Positions 8,057 to 17,187 are shown, counted from the stretch's first letter. The stretch is 64,000 bases of DNA from Frankia sp. QA3 (GCF_000262465.1 NZ_CM001489.1:442546-506545), one strand, 5' to 3'. Notes: generated by a model from the letters alone, not told the origin. Made by a program: numbers and translations.

Positions 8057-9943
8057 TCAGCCGAAGAAGTGGCCCGGCGGGTGCGCGCGGTCGGTGCGCG
8101 AGCGTGGCATGCCGCGCAGCGCGTCGGTGAGCGTGCGGGCCGTGTTGACCAGCGGGACGTGGCTGAACGCCTGCGGGAAGTTGCCGGTCATCCGCCCGAG
8201 CCGGGGGTCGTACTCCTCGGCGAGCAGGCCGACGTCGTTGCGCAGCGACAGCAGGCGTTCGAACAGTTCCTGGGCCTCGTGTACCCGCCCGGACAGCGCG
8301 TAGTTGTCGGCGAGCCAGAAGGTGCAGGCGAGGAAGGCACCCTCGCCGGCGGGCAGCCCGTCGACCGCGCCGTCCTCGGCGGTCGGGTAGCGCAGGACGA
8401 AGCCGTCCTCCATCAGTTCCCGTTCGATCGACGCGACCGTGCCGACGACCCGGGGATCGGTCGCCGGCAGGAAGCCGACCAGCGGCATGTACAGCAGCGC
8501 CGCGTCCAGCTCGCGGGAGCCGTAGAACTGGGTGAAGGTGTTGCGGTCCGGGTCGAAGCCCCGCGCGCAGACCTCGGTGTGGATCTCGTCGCGCAGCGCG
8601 GACCAGCGTTCCACCGGGCCGGGCAGGCCGGACTCGACGATGCCGCGCACGGCCCGGTCGGCCGCGACCCAGGCCATCACCTTGGAGTGGACGAAGTGCC
8701 GGCGTGGCCCGCGGACCTCCCAGATGCCCTCGTCGGTCTTGCGCCAGCCGGTCTCGAGGAAGTCCATCAGCTTGGTCTGCAGCGGCCAGGAGTCGTCGCC
8801 GTGCGTCTCGGCGATCGCCTGTCCGCCGGGCAGGACGAGCCCGGGGACGGACGGCCGCCGGTTGGCGACCGCGACCCGCGCGACGTGCAGGGCGTCGAGG
8901 ACCTCGCCGTAGACGTCGAGCTGGAACTGGTCGACGGCGGCGTTGCCGACCCGGACGGGGGAGGAGTTCTCGTAGCCGGCGAGCCAGGGCACCTCGTATT
9001 CGGGCAGCCGGCGTTCCCCCCCGACGCCGTACATGATCTGCACCCGGGACGGGTCGCCCGCGACCGCGCGCAGCAGCCATTCCCGCCAGGCGGTCGCCTC
9101 GCTGGTGAACCCGGCGTCGAGCAGGGCGAGCAGGGTGATCGTCGCATCGCGCAGCCAGCAGTACCGGTAGTCCCAGTTGCGCACCCCGCCGATGTGCTCC
9201 GGCAGGGAGGTGGTGACGGCCGCGACGATGCCCCCGGTCGGGGCGTAGGTCAGGGCCTTGAGGGTGATCAGCGAGCGGCGCACGGCGGGCTGCCACTGGC
9301 CGTCGTAGGTGCAGCCGGCCATCCAGTCCGACCACCACGCCTCGGTGAGAGTGATCATGCGGCGGACGTCGTGGACCGGTGGCGGGGACTGGTGCGAGGG
9401 CGTCCAGGTCAGCGAGAAGGGCACCGACTGGCCGGCGGCGACGTGGAAGTCGGCGTAGGTGGCCATGTCGTGCCCCTCCATCGGGGCGGTCGTGCGCAGG
9501 GTGACGGCGTCGGGGCCGGCGACGGCGGACATGGTGTGCTCGTCGACGCGGCGCACCCACGGCACGATCGAGCCGTAGTCGAACCGGAACCGGGTCTCGG
9601 AGCGCATGTGGACGGCGCCTTCGAGACATTCGACGAGGCGCAGCACCGTGTGGGTGCCGGCGTGGGGAAACATCGCGTCGACGATGCGCACGGTGCCGGA
9701 GGCGGTGGTCATGTCCGTCTCCAGCACCAGGGTGTCGCCGCGGTAGCGGCGGCTGACGCCGAGGACCGGCTCGACCGGGGCGATCTGCCAGTGCCCGTCG
9801 TCGGCGTCGCCGAGCAACGCGGCGAAGCAGGACGGCGAGTCGAACCGGGGCAGGCACAGCCAGTCGATCGAGCCCGAGCGCGCCACGAGTGCCGCAGAGT
9901 GGGTGTCGCCGATCAGCGCGTAGTCCTCGATCAGGGATGGCAC
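8057..9943 (-). CDS. glycoside hydrolase family 15 protein (trehalase/glucoamylase type)
   Basis: 628 aa from ATG 9943. It has the bacterial GH15 layout: an N-terminal beta-sandwich (IEDYALIGDTHSAAL at the start) and an (alpha/alpha)6 barrel with GVRNWDYRYCWLRDA, the acid/base Glu region EGIWEVRGPRRHFVHSKVM and the second catalytic region GNFPQAFSHVPLVNTA. Mycobacterial homologues act as trehalases and others as glucoamylases or glucodextranases; sequence alone does not decide. A 9-bp inverted repeat lies just upstream of the start. Confidence 0.9.
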   Translation of the reverse strand: MPSLIEDYALIGDTHSAALVARSGSIDWLCLPRFDSPSCFAALLGDADDGHWQIAPVEPVLGVSRRYRGDTLVLETDMTTASGTVRIVDAMFPHAGTHTVLRLVECLEGAVHMRSETRFRFDYGSIVPWVRRVDEHTMSAVAGPDAVTLRTTAPMEGHDMATYADFHVAAGQSVPFSLTWTPSHQSPPPVHDVRRMITLTEAWWSDWMAGCTYDGQWQPAVRRSLITLKALTYAPTGGIVAAVTTSLPEHIGGVRNWDYRYCWLRDATITLLALLDAGFTSEATAWREWLLRAVAGDPSRVQIMYGVGGERRLPEYEVPWLAGYENSSPVRVGNAAVDQFQLDVYGEVLDALHVARVAVANRRPSVPGLVLPGGQAIAETHGDDSWPLQTKLMDFLETGWRKTDEGIWEVRGPRRHFVHSKVMAWVAADRAVRGIVESGLPGPVERWSALRDEIHTEVCARGFDPDRNTFTQFYGSRELDAALLYMPLVGFLPATDPRVVGTVASIERELMEDGFVLRYPTAEDGAVDGLPAGEGAFLACTFWLADNYALSGRVHEAQELFERLLSLRNDVGLLAEEYDPRLGRMTGNFPQAFSHVPLVNTARTLTDALRGMPRSRTDRAHPPGHFFG

Positions 9944-9975
9944 GACCTGTTCCTCGCTCCCATGGTTCGCTGGTC

Positions 9976-10000
9976 GCGATCATCGGACGGTGATGATCGC
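9976..10000. promoter_or_regulatory. inverted repeat upstream of GH15 gene, candidate operator
   Basis: GCGATCATC (9976-9984) and GATGATCGC (9992-10000) are exact inverse complements separated by 7 bp. The repeat sits 33 bp before the GH15 start codon, where a repressor could act. The binding protein is unknown. Confidence 0.45.
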
Positions 10001-10230
10001 CGAATGTGGGATGAGCACCGTTGCCGGCGTCATCGGATGTGGCCCGTCGTTGGGCCCGATCGTGGGCGGGCGCCGCCGGTCGACGGTGTGCCGATGCGCG
10101 TGCCCTGGGCGGGCCCGCGCCCCGCGCCCGGTAGGTCGGTCGGGCGGGGTGCGGCGGTCACACGTTGCGGAGGTCGCTGAGCCTCACAAAGGCGTTCACC
10201 TTACGGACTGCGCCGGCCGGCTAGGTTGGG

Positions 10231-10268
10231 GGTCCGGACTTCGGGGTGGTCCACCCGTAATCCGGACC
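10231..10268 (+). promoter_or_regulatory. nested stem-loop in the leader of the small membrane-protein gene
   Basis: GGTCCGGA (10231-10238) pairs with TCCGGACC (10261-10268). Inside it GGGTGG (10244-10249) and CCACCC (10251-10256) form a second inverted repeat. It lies 35 bp upstream of the GTG start at 10303. Confidence 0.45.
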
Positions 10269-10302
10269 AGAAATCCTTCCCCGATGTGACAGGACTCACG
10301 AC

Positions 10303-10701
10303 GTGGCCTCTTCGTCGCCCACCGCCGCCGCCCGCGCGGTGCGGTATTTGGCCGACCCGCGGCGCCGCACGGCGGTGGTGGCAATCACCCTCGCGGCCAT
10401 CGGCCTGATCGTGTTCGGGATCTACGCGACGGTGAGCGGGCCGCCGCCCAGGCAGGAGGCCGTCGTCGTCTTCACCCCGGAGGCGACGGCGGCGCAGAAG
10501 GAGGCCGTGCGCGCCGCGTGTCCCTCGGTGGGCCGCGCGATCCAGCTGCCGAGGGACCGCAACAACCTCGCCACCAGCCGGGCGTATCCGCTGCGCTACG
10601 ACGTCGCGAAGGCGTCGACGGCCGACCGCGCGGCGTTGTACAAGTGCGCGCACGACCAGCCGGGCGTGGCCGGCATCAGCCAGGAGACCCAGGGCCAGTG
10701 A
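10303..10701 (+). CDS. small single-pass membrane protein of unknown function
   Basis: 132 aa from GTG 10303. A cytoplasmic basic N-terminus is followed by one transmembrane helix (about residues 24-42, AVVAITLAAIGLIVFGIYA) and a 90-residue extracytoplasmic domain. That domain has two cysteines (AACPSVG and YKCAHD) that could form a disulfide. It reads like a compact sensor or fold-only domain. No family recognised. Confidence 0.75.
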   Translation: MASSSPTAAARAVRYLADPRRRTAVVAITLAAIGLIVFGIYATVSGPPPRQEAVVVFTPEATAAQKEAVRAACPSVGRAIQLPRDRNNLATSRAYPLRYDVAKASTADRAALYKCAHDQPGVAGISQETQGQ

Positions 10702-10718
10702 TGCCCGGGCCGGGCATC
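10700..10718. terminator. palindromic hairpin overlapping the stop codon
   Basis: GATGCCCGG and CCGGGCATC flank a single G, giving an 8-bp stem with a 3-nt loop. It starts within the TGA of the preceding gene and lies between convergent genes. Confidence 0.5.
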
Positions 10719-10794
10719 CGGCCACCGCCGACCCTGGCGCCGGCCCTGAGCGTCTGCGGGCGTGCCGGCCCCGGCCCGGGCGGCGCCTCGAGGA

Positions 10795-11337
10795 TCAGCT
10801 CGGGCGCTGGGCCGGGTCCTGCGCCGCCTCGCCGGCGAGCTCCTGCTCCTGCCGGCCGAGCTCGGCCGCCCGCTCCTCCTGGTCGAACTCCTCGCGCTGT
10901 TCGAGGAGTTCGGCGGGGGTGGGCAGACCGGCGTCACGCGCCTGCTTCGCCTGCCACAGGCTGACGATCATCGTCGCCAGCACGACGAGCCCGCTGAAGA
11001 TCAGGCTCCCGCCGGTCCAGGGCGACGAGGCCGGCAGGGTGTCGACGACGATCCAGGCGATGCCCGCGGCGATCATCCCGAGACCGAACAGGATCGTGAA
11101 CGCGGAGGAGAACCGGTTGGCGGCCGCCTGGTCGGCGAGGTCGGCGGCCTTGCGCCGGGCCCGCTCGAAGCGGCTGCGCGCCCACTCGTACTCCAGGCTC
11201 AGGATGAAGAACCCGAGGGCGACCACGAGGAAGCCCGGACCAGGCAGAACGAGCATCGCGATGCCGACGCCGAGGACCACGAGCCCCAGCACGGTGAGGG
11301 CGATCCTGCGCAGCAGTCGGGCGCTTTGGGTCAGCAC
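10795..11337 (-). CDS. TIGR02611 family (PGPGW) membrane protein
   Basis: 180 aa from GTG 11337, with GGGAGAG about eight bases upstream. The hallmark LPGPGFLVVALGFFILSLEYEWA spans the second hydrophobic segment. Two further hydrophobic segments follow (ILFGLGMIAAGIAWIVV and GSLIFSGLVVLATMIVSLW). The tail is charged and Glu/Gln-rich, probably coiled coil. Widespread in actinobacteria; role unknown. Confidence 0.85.
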   Translation of the reverse strand: MLTQSARLLRRIALTVLGLVVLGVGIAMLVLPGPGFLVVALGFFILSLEYEWARSRFERARRKAADLADQAAANRFSSAFTILFGLGMIAAGIAWIVVDTLPASSPWTGGSLIFSGLVVLATMIVSLWQAKQARDAGLPTPAELLEQREEFDQEERAAELGRQEQELAGEAAQDPAQRPS

Positions 11338-11780
11338 GGCGGGCGACTCTCCCTGGACGGGGTGGGTGGGACGGGATGCGCACAGGTCTCCACGGGTCCA
11401 TGGTGGTTCCTGGTGGCGGTTCCGGCCGTGACGTCCGGGCGGGTACCGTCCGAGCGTCATCGACATCGTCGTCGTTACCTCCGTCCCAACGCGCCACGCA
11501 CCACAATCGTGGCCCGAATCTCCGAGCTCGGCTCCGTGACCTGAGCCGCGCTCCCGTCCGTGGCGCTGCGTTACCTCTCGCGCCGTCGGCGCCGGCCGCC
11601 CCGGGGCCCGGCGAGGATTTTGGGTGACTCTTTTGTGTCTCTGCGTCGCCGACGCTGTTTCGTTTCGGGGTGGGCGGCGCGAACCAGGAGCGTCCCCGGA
11701 TCGTTCGTTAGGGTGGCAAAGGCGGCTCACCAGGAGCTTCCTGTGGACGAGCGGGTCAACACGGCGCGGAAAGGGTTGTT
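11338..11780. other. intergenic region, 443 bp, divergent promoters
   Basis: Separates the TIGR02611 gene from the antiporter operon. It holds a locally T-rich stretch near 11618-11665, unusual for this window, which may be promoter DNA. I cannot assign -10/-35 boxes or a riboswitch with confidence. Confidence 0.4.
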
Positions 11781-12263
11781 GTGGAAATCGAGGAGACCGC
11801 GCTCCCCGGCATTGGGCTGCGGCACGACTTCCAAACGCGCAGTGGCCGTCGGCTGGGGGTCGTGTCCCATCATCACGGGCGGCGTGACCTCGTGATCTAC
11901 GATCCCGACGATCCCGACTCCTCCCGGGACTCCATCCCGCTGACGGCGGAGGAGAGCGACGCGCTCTCGGAGCTGCTGGGCGCGCCGCACATCGTCGAGA
12001 AGCTGGCCGACATCAGCAGCGCGTTCGCCGGGCTGGTCGGCGAGCAGATCGCGATCCGGCCGGACTCGCCCTACGCGGGCCGCCCGCTCGGCGACACCCA
12101 GGCCCGCACCCGCACCGGCGCCTCCATCGTCGCCGTCGTCCGCGATCAGATCGTCCACGCCTCCCCACGGCCGGACTTCCGGTTCGAGGCCGGGGACATC
12201 GTGGTCGTCGTCGGCACCCCGGAGAACACGGCGTCCGTCGCCGCGTTGCTCCACTCCGGCTGA
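11781..12263 (+). CDS. cation:proton antiporter regulatory subunit (KhtT-like, TrkA-C domain)
   Basis: 160 aa from GTG 11781. The N-terminal part (about 1-70) resembles the KhtT/AmhM N-domain. Residues 80-155 form a TrkA-C/RCK_C domain (AIRPDSPYAGRPLGDTQ, then FEAGDIVVVVGTPENTASVAAL), which binds small ligands such as c-di-AMP in B. subtilis KhtT. The transporter gene starts 21 bp downstream, so the two form an operon. Expected role: gating of the partner exchanger. Confidence 0.87.
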   Translation: MEIEETALPGIGLRHDFQTRSGRRLGVVSHHHGRRDLVIYDPDDPDSSRDSIPLTAEESDALSELLGAPHIVEKLADISSAFAGLVGEQIAIRPDSPYAGRPLGDTQARTRTGASIVAVVRDQIVHASPRPDFRFEAGDIVVVVGTPENTASVAALLHSG

Positions 12264-12284
12264 CGAGCGGACTGGCCGGATCGA

Positions 12285-13466
12285 GTGCATTCCACCGCCA
12301 CGACCTTCCTCGAACTCGGGGGAGTTCTGTTCTCCCTCGGCATCCTCGGACATCTGGCGCTGCGCGTCGGGATCTCCCCCATCCCGCTCTATCTCCTCGG
12401 TGGCCTGGCCTTTGGCCACGGTGGGCTGCTGCCGCTCGGCGCCAGCGAGGAGTTCATCGAGATCGGCGCCGAGATCGGCGTCGTCCTGCTGCTGCTCACC
12501 CTCGGCCTGGAGTACACCGCCGGCGAGCTGCTGTCCGGCCTGCGTAAACAGGCCCGCGCCGGGGTGCTCGACCTGGTCCTGAACGCCACCCCGGGCGTCG
12601 CCGCGGCGTTCATTCTGGGCTGGGGCCCGACGGCCGCGGTGGTCCTCGGCGGGGTGACGGCCATCTCCTCCTCCGGGATCATCGCGAAGGTCCTCGGCGA
12701 CCTCGGGCGGCTCGGTAACCGGGAGACGCCGGTCGTGCTGTCGGTCCTTGTGCTGGAGGACCTGGCGATGGCCGTGTACCTGCCGGTCCTGACCGCGCTG
12801 CTGGCCCATCACAGCTTCGCCCGTGGGTCGCTGACGGTGGCGATCGCCCTCGGCCTGCTCGTCGCCGTCCTCTACGTGGCGCTGCGGCACAGCGACAAGG
12901 TGACCCGCCTGGTGTTCAACCCGTCGGCGGACCGCGACGACGAGGTCCTGCTGCTGCGGGCGCTGGGGCTGGCGCTGCTCGTGGCCGGCCTCGCCCAGCG
13001 GATGCAGGTGTCCTCCGCCGTCGGCGCGTTCCTCGTCGGCATCGCCCTGTCCGGCCCCGTGGCCGAGGGGGCGCAGGAGGTGCTCCGGCCGCTGCGGGAC
13101 CTGTTCGCGGCCGTCTTCTTCGTCTTCTTCGGCATGCAGACCGCCCCCGCCGACATTCCCCCGGCGCTGCTCGCCGGATCGCTGCTGGCGCTCGCCGGCG
13201 TCGTGACAAAGGTCATGACGGGGTGGTGGGCGGCCCGCTCCGCCGGGATCGGGACGATGGGCCGGTTCCGGGCGGGCGCGGCCCTCGTCGCGCGAGGCGA
13301 GTTTTCGATCGTGATCGCCGGGCTCGCCGTGGCGGCCGGCATCGAACCGAAACTGGGCCCGCTCGCCGCCTGCTATGTGCTGCTCATGGCGATTATCGGC
13401 CCGCTGGCCGCCCGTTTCGTCGAGCCGGTGACCCGCACCGCGCGCCGCCGGCTGAGCCGTCCCTGA
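12285..13466 (+). CDS. CPA2-type K+(Na+)/H+ antiporter, KhtU-like
   Basis: 393 aa from GTG 12285. About 11-12 transmembrane helices with the CPA2 pattern: LGLEYTAGELL after the second helix group, GGVTAISSSGIIAKVL and LVLEDLAMAVYLPVL (the ED pair is typical). The helix ARGEFSIVIAGLA near the end is also characteristic. No C-terminal TrkA-N domain is present, so regulation probably comes from the upstream soluble subunit. Expected role: potassium or sodium efflux in exchange for protons. Confidence 0.9.
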   Translation: MHSTATTFLELGGVLFSLGILGHLALRVGISPIPLYLLGGLAFGHGGLLPLGASEEFIEIGAEIGVVLLLLTLGLEYTAGELLSGLRKQARAGVLDLVLNATPGVAAAFILGWGPTAAVVLGGVTAISSSGIIAKVLGDLGRLGNRETPVVLSVLVLEDLAMAVYLPVLTALLAHHSFARGSLTVAIALGLLVAVLYVALRHSDKVTRLVFNPSADRDDEVLLLRALGLALLVAGLAQRMQVSSAVGAFLVGIALSGPVAEGAQEVLRPLRDLFAAVFFVFFGMQTAPADIPPALLAGSLLALAGVVTKVMTGWWAARSAGIGTMGRFRAGAALVARGEFSIVIAGLAVAAGIEPKLGPLAACYVLLMAIIGPLAARFVEPVTRTARRRLSRP

Positions 13467-13643
13467 CCACCCGTCGGCGATGCCGAACCGACGATTCCGC
13501 AACAGTTGGTCCACGGTGCATCGACGTCGGAGGGGCCTGTCGGCGGCCGGCTGACGGCCGCGGCGACGTCCGACCGGAACGGGGGCGAACTTACGGGCCC
13601 GGGTGTGCCCACTCGGGCGGCCATGTTTGGCAGGATGCGGCCC

Positions 13644-14417
13644 ATGAGCGGACTTCTCGAAGGTAAGCGCGTTCTCGTCACCGGTGTTCTCACGGAAGCA
13701 TCGATCGCGTTCAGCGTTGCCCGCATCGCGCAGGAACAGGGCGCGCAGGTGGTTCTCTCCGGATTCGGACGTGGGCTGTCGCTGACGCGGCGCATCGCCA
13801 GGAGACTGCCCACCGAGGCGCCGGTCGTCGAGCTGGACGTCACCGACGAGGAGCAGCTGGCCGGGCTCGCCGGGCGGGTGCTCGAACACGTCGACGGCCT
13901 GGACGGGGTGCTGCACGCGATCGGTTTCGCCCCCGAGTCGGTCCTCGGCGGCAAGCCGTTCGTCGAGGCCGCCTGGTCCGAGGTCGGCACCGCCCTGCAG
14001 GTGTCGACCTGGTCGCTGGCCTCCCTGACCCGGGCGGCCCTGCCCCTGTTCGGGGAGCGGGCGTCGATCGTGGGCCTCGACTTCGACGCCTCCGTCGCCT
14101 GGCCGTCCTACGACTGGATGGGCGTCGCCAAGGCGGGGCTGGCCTCCACGGCCCGTTACCTGGCCCGCGACCTGGGCCCGCGGGGCATCCGGGTGAACCT
14201 GGTGGCGGCCGGCCCGCTGCGCACGATGGCGGCCAAGAGCATCCCGGGCTTCAGCCAGTTCGAGGAGGTCTGGGACGGCCGGGCGCCGCTGGGCTGGAGC
14301 GTCCACGACACGACGCCCGCGGCCCAGGCGTGCGTGGCGCTGCTGTCGGACTGGTTCCCGGCGACGACCGGCGAGATCGTCCACGTCGACGGCGGCGTGC
14401 ACGCGGTCGGCGCCTGA
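13644..14417 (+). CDS. fabI: enoyl-[acyl-carrier-protein] reductase (NADH), FabI/InhA type
   Basis: 257 aa from ATG 13644. A divergent SDR with the NAD-binding TGVLTEASIAFSVA loop, GLDFDAS and catalytic Y156 and K163 in YDWMGVAKAGL, almost the same spacing as InhA Y158/K165. VAAGPLRTMAAKSIPGF matches the substrate loop of InhA. It performs the last reduction of fatty-acid elongation. In mycobacteria the homologue lies in fabG1-inhA-hemH order; here fabG and hemH are about 4 kb downstream, with two opposite-strand genes between. Confidence 0.95.
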   Translation: MSGLLEGKRVLVTGVLTEASIAFSVARIAQEQGAQVVLSGFGRGLSLTRRIARRLPTEAPVVELDVTDEEQLAGLAGRVLEHVDGLDGVLHAIGFAPESVLGGKPFVEAAWSEVGTALQVSTWSLASLTRAALPLFGERASIVGLDFDASVAWPSYDWMGVAKAGLASTARYLARDLGPRGIRVNLVAAGPLRTMAAKSIPGFSQFEEVWDGRAPLGWSVHDTTPAAQACVALLSDWFPATTGEIVHVDGGVHAVGA

Positions 14418-14435
14418 CGCGGCGCCGGGCACTCG

Positions 14436-14489
14436 GCCGACCGGAGCTGGGCCGACCGGAGCTGGGCCGACCGGAGCTGGGCCGACCGG
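14436..14489. repeat. 15-bp tandem repeat, 3.6 copies
   Basis: GCCGACCGGAGCTGG is repeated exactly at 14436-14450, 14451-14465 and 14466-14480, with a partial fourth copy. It lies in the non-coding gap between convergent fabI and the AceE-like gene. Confidence 0.9.
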
Positions 14490-14520
14490 CGGGCGTCCCG
14501 CCCGAGGTCGGCCCACCGGG

Positions 14521-17187
14521 TCAGCCGGTGGCCGCCGCCTCGTCGAGCAGGTCCAGCGCCGTTCCGACGATCATGTCCACGGTGACGGGTGCGGCCCCCG
14601 ACCGGGCCGCCGCGGCGGAGTCCGGCGGCGGGGCGGCCGAGCCGAGCGTCGAGATCGGATCGCCGTGCACGCCCGCCAGGAAACTCAGCGTCCGCGGGTC
14701 GCCGTCGACGACGGTGACCATCGGGCACCGCCGGTCCGCCGGGAAGAGTTCGGCGAGCAGTGCGTCCGACCCCTCGGCCAGCCCGCGGCGGGCCTGCAAC
14801 GCCTGGAAGACGGCGCCCGGCGAGGTCAGACAGACCACGCTCACCTCGTGACCGAGCCCGGCGCGCAGCTCCGCCGCAGCGCGCAACACCTCCGGCATGA
14901 CCGGGCCGACGCCGACGAGGGTGATCGCGGCGCCCGGCCCGCCCTCGTGCAGCCGGTAGCCGCCGGCGAGCACCAGCGCGCGACGGCGGCGCCAGCCGTC
15001 CGCGTCCACCGGTAGTTCGGCGAGCCGCTGGTCCACCGGCCGGGCGGAGAGCTGGATCAGGCTGGACGCACCGTCGAGTCGGGCCAGCCGGCCGAGCCCG
15101 GCCAGCAGGCACCACGCGAGGTCGTGCGCGAACGCCGGCACCCAGGTCGTCGCGATCCCGACGGGGGCGCCGTCGCCGCCGTTCCAGGCCAGGGCGCGGG
15201 TGACCGGGTCGAGCCCGGTGTCGGCCACCGCCAGCACGGAACGGGCGTCGGCGCTGCCGCCGGCGAGCCAGCCGGGCAGCACCCGACCGGCCGCCACCTC
15301 GTCGGCGACCCCGATCGGCAGCAGCGGCAGGCCCTGCCGGCTCCAGGCCACCCCCAGCGACCCGAGCACCCCACCGAAGGCCGCCGCGGACAGGCCGCCG
15401 GCCACGTGACGCCCGGCCGGGGCACCGCCGTCGCTGTCGTCGTCGTCCGAGCCGGCCGGCCGCACCAGGTTGACCGCACCACCCGCACCACCCGCACCAC
15501 CGGCACCACCCGCACCACCCACGCCGCCGACAGCACCGAGGCCGCCGACAGCACCGTTCACCGCCGCCGGCATCCCGTTCGCCGCCGGCCTACCACCGCC
15601 GGCCGGGGCGGCGATCGCCCGGTCGGCCCGGTCGGCCCGGTCGGCGGTGCCGGGCGGCGCCGTGCCGCCGTCGGTCGGCTCGCCGGCGGCGGCCAGCCAG
15701 CCGGCGAGCACGGGATCGGCGGCCCGGGTGCTGATCGTGACCACCGCCGCCGCCGCCTGCGGGGCGAGCCGCGGCAGATCGCGCAGCAGTTCCCCGAACG
15801 CATCCTGGGTGGAGATCCGTTCCGGGAAGCGGCGGGCGGCGTGCGCGGGCACCGGGGCGGGGCTGCGCAGCGGCACCGGAGCGTGGTCCAGGTAACGGGT
15901 GACGTGCCGGGCGAGGCGCCGCGCTCCCGAGTCCGGCGGCAGGGCGATGAGCGACCCGCTGCCGCTGCCGTCGGCCACCGCGCCGGCCCTGTTCTGGCGG
16001 GCGAGCTCGGCGGCCGGATCGGCGTCGTCGTCCGGCGCGAGCCGGTCGCCGGTGTAGGCGAACAGCACGGTCGGCTGGTCCGATGCCACCTCGTCGAAGG
16101 CGTCGATCAGCAGTGGGATGTCGTGCCCGCCCAGGTCGCCCAGGCAGGCGAGGATCTGTTCGTCGGTGAGCGTGTCCAGCAGCCGGCTGATGCCGGCGCC
16201 GGCCGTGCCCGGCCCGGCCAGGCGGCGGCGCAGGTCCGCCCCGCGGGCGTGCAGCAGGTCCTGGAACTCGGCCGGGGTGAGCAGGTCGAGTCGGGACCGT
16301 AGCGCGTGGCCGCCGGGAGCCCGGAACAGCGCCTCCAGCCGGCGGCCGTACCGCACGGTCAGGACCTGCCAGCCGGCCGCCTCGAACAGCCGCGCCGCGC
16401 GGGCCGGTCCGCCGATCCCACCCGGGCCGCCGGTGGCGGCCGACACGCCGCTCCCGGTCACCATCACCACCCAGAGCAGCTCGCCGAGATGGGCGGCCCG
16501 CTCGTCGGCGATCGTCTCCCAGACGGCCGGGTCGCGTAGTTCGGCGTAGTCGATCAGGCAGATCTGCCGCCCTCGCGGGGTGCGGTCGAAGCGTTCGCCG
16601 GCGTACCGGCGGGCCAGCGCCGCCCATACGGTTCCGCTCGGCCCGACGTTGCCGGCGCCGAGCACGCGCAGGGGACGGGAGTCCGCCGGGGGCGGCGCGG
16701 TGTCGGGTCGCAGCCAGCCGGCCGGCGGGTCACCCGCCGCCGGCCCACCGATCGTGTCGTCGGCCGCTCGCGCGTCCTCGAGCACCTGATGGACGGCGTG
16801 AACCAGCGCGGCGGCCCGGGGCGTCACGCTGACCCGGTCCTCGGCGCGCAGCGAGTCGAACCACAGGACGGTGGCGATGCTCGAGGCGGCGACCACCCCC
16901 GCCCGTTCGCCCCGGGCGGCGGCCGGGGAACGTCGCCCGCCGCGTACGCCGTCCTCGATGGCCGCGGTGGCGGCGGCGCGCAGCCGACCCTCCACCGCGG
17001 CCAGAGCGGCGAGATCGAGCACCCCACCGGGCGGCCCCGGCGTGACCGGTTCCGGCGCGCTGTCGGTGATCGCGCCCGATCCGTGGGGTGCGGCCGGGAC
17101 GACGGAGCTTGCCGCCACGGGTGTCCCGGCCGGTTCCCCGGCTTCGGCGGGCCAGGGGCGGCGGGCGGCAGGCGGCGACGTCACCAT
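14521..17187 (-). CDS. divergent AceE/transketolase-family protein lacking the ThDP motif
   Basis: 888 aa from ATG 17187 (GAGGA just upstream); the frame is open to ATG 17424, adding 79 low-complexity residues. Similarity to pyruvate dehydrogenase E1 is visible in VAASSIATVLWFDSLRAEDRVS, NVGPSGTVWAALARRYAGERFD, AAGWQVLTVRYGR, LTDEQILACLGDLGGHD, HVAGGLSAAAFGGVLGSLG and LIQLSARPVDQRLAELPVD. Where AceE has the GDGEMDEPE...N ThDP-binding block this protein has IDYAELRDP, so canonical cofactor binding is unlikely. A Gly/Ala-rich insert (VGGAGGAGGAGG) sits near 15480-15560. It may be a non-catalytic or repurposed E1; function unknown. Confidence 0.75.
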   Translation of the reverse strand: MVTSPPAARRPWPAEAGEPAGTPVAASSVVPAAPHGSGAITDSAPEPVTPGPPGGVLDLAALAAVEGRLRAAATAAIEDGVRGGRRSPAAARGERAGVVAASSIATVLWFDSLRAEDRVSVTPRAAALVHAVHQVLEDARAADDTIGGPAAGDPPAGWLRPDTAPPPADSRPLRVLGAGNVGPSGTVWAALARRYAGERFDRTPRGRQICLIDYAELRDPAVWETIADERAAHLGELLWVVMVTGSGVSAATGGPGGIGGPARAARLFEAAGWQVLTVRYGRRLEALFRAPGGHALRSRLDLLTPAEFQDLLHARGADLRRRLAGPGTAGAGISRLLDTLTDEQILACLGDLGGHDIPLLIDAFDEVASDQPTVLFAYTGDRLAPDDDADPAAELARQNRAGAVADGSGSGSLIALPPDSGARRLARHVTRYLDHAPVPLRSPAPVPAHAARRFPERISTQDAFGELLRDLPRLAPQAAAAVVTISTRAADPVLAGWLAAAGEPTDGGTAPPGTADRADRADRAIAAPAGGGRPAANGMPAAVNGAVGGLGAVGGVGGAGGAGGAGGAGGAVNLVRPAGSDDDDSDGGAPAGRHVAGGLSAAAFGGVLGSLGVAWSRQGLPLLPIGVADEVAAGRVLPGWLAGGSADARSVLAVADTGLDPVTRALAWNGGDGAPVGIATTWVPAFAHDLAWCLLAGLGRLARLDGASSLIQLSARPVDQRLAELPVDADGWRRRRALVLAGGYRLHEGGPGAAITLVGVGPVMPEVLRAAAELRAGLGHEVSVVCLTSPGAVFQALQARRGLAEGSDALLAELFPADRRCPMVTVVDGDPRTLSFLAGVHGDPISTLGSAAPPPDSAAAARSGAAPVTVDMIVGTALDLLDEAAATG

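Larger units (their letters stand above)
9944..10302. other. divergent promoter region, 359 bp
   Basis: Lies between the GH15 gene (minus) and a small membrane-protein gene (plus). It holds the inverted repeat at 9976-10000 and the nested hairpin at 10231-10268. No other gene seen. Confidence 0.6.

Noticed and set aside
8069..10180. 703-residue plus-strand frame
   Set aside because: Antisense to the GH15 gene, which has complete family motifs.
11338..11780. c-di-AMP riboswitch upstream of the antiporter operon
   Set aside because: Biologically plausible, but I could not find the conserved ydaO-type core in the sequence.
11727..14516. 929-residue open frame on the minus strand opposite the antiporter and fabI genes
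   Set aside because: Its translation is Arg/Gly/Asp-rich GC-shadow sequence with no motifs, while the plus strand encodes KhtT/KhtU and FabI with intact active sites.
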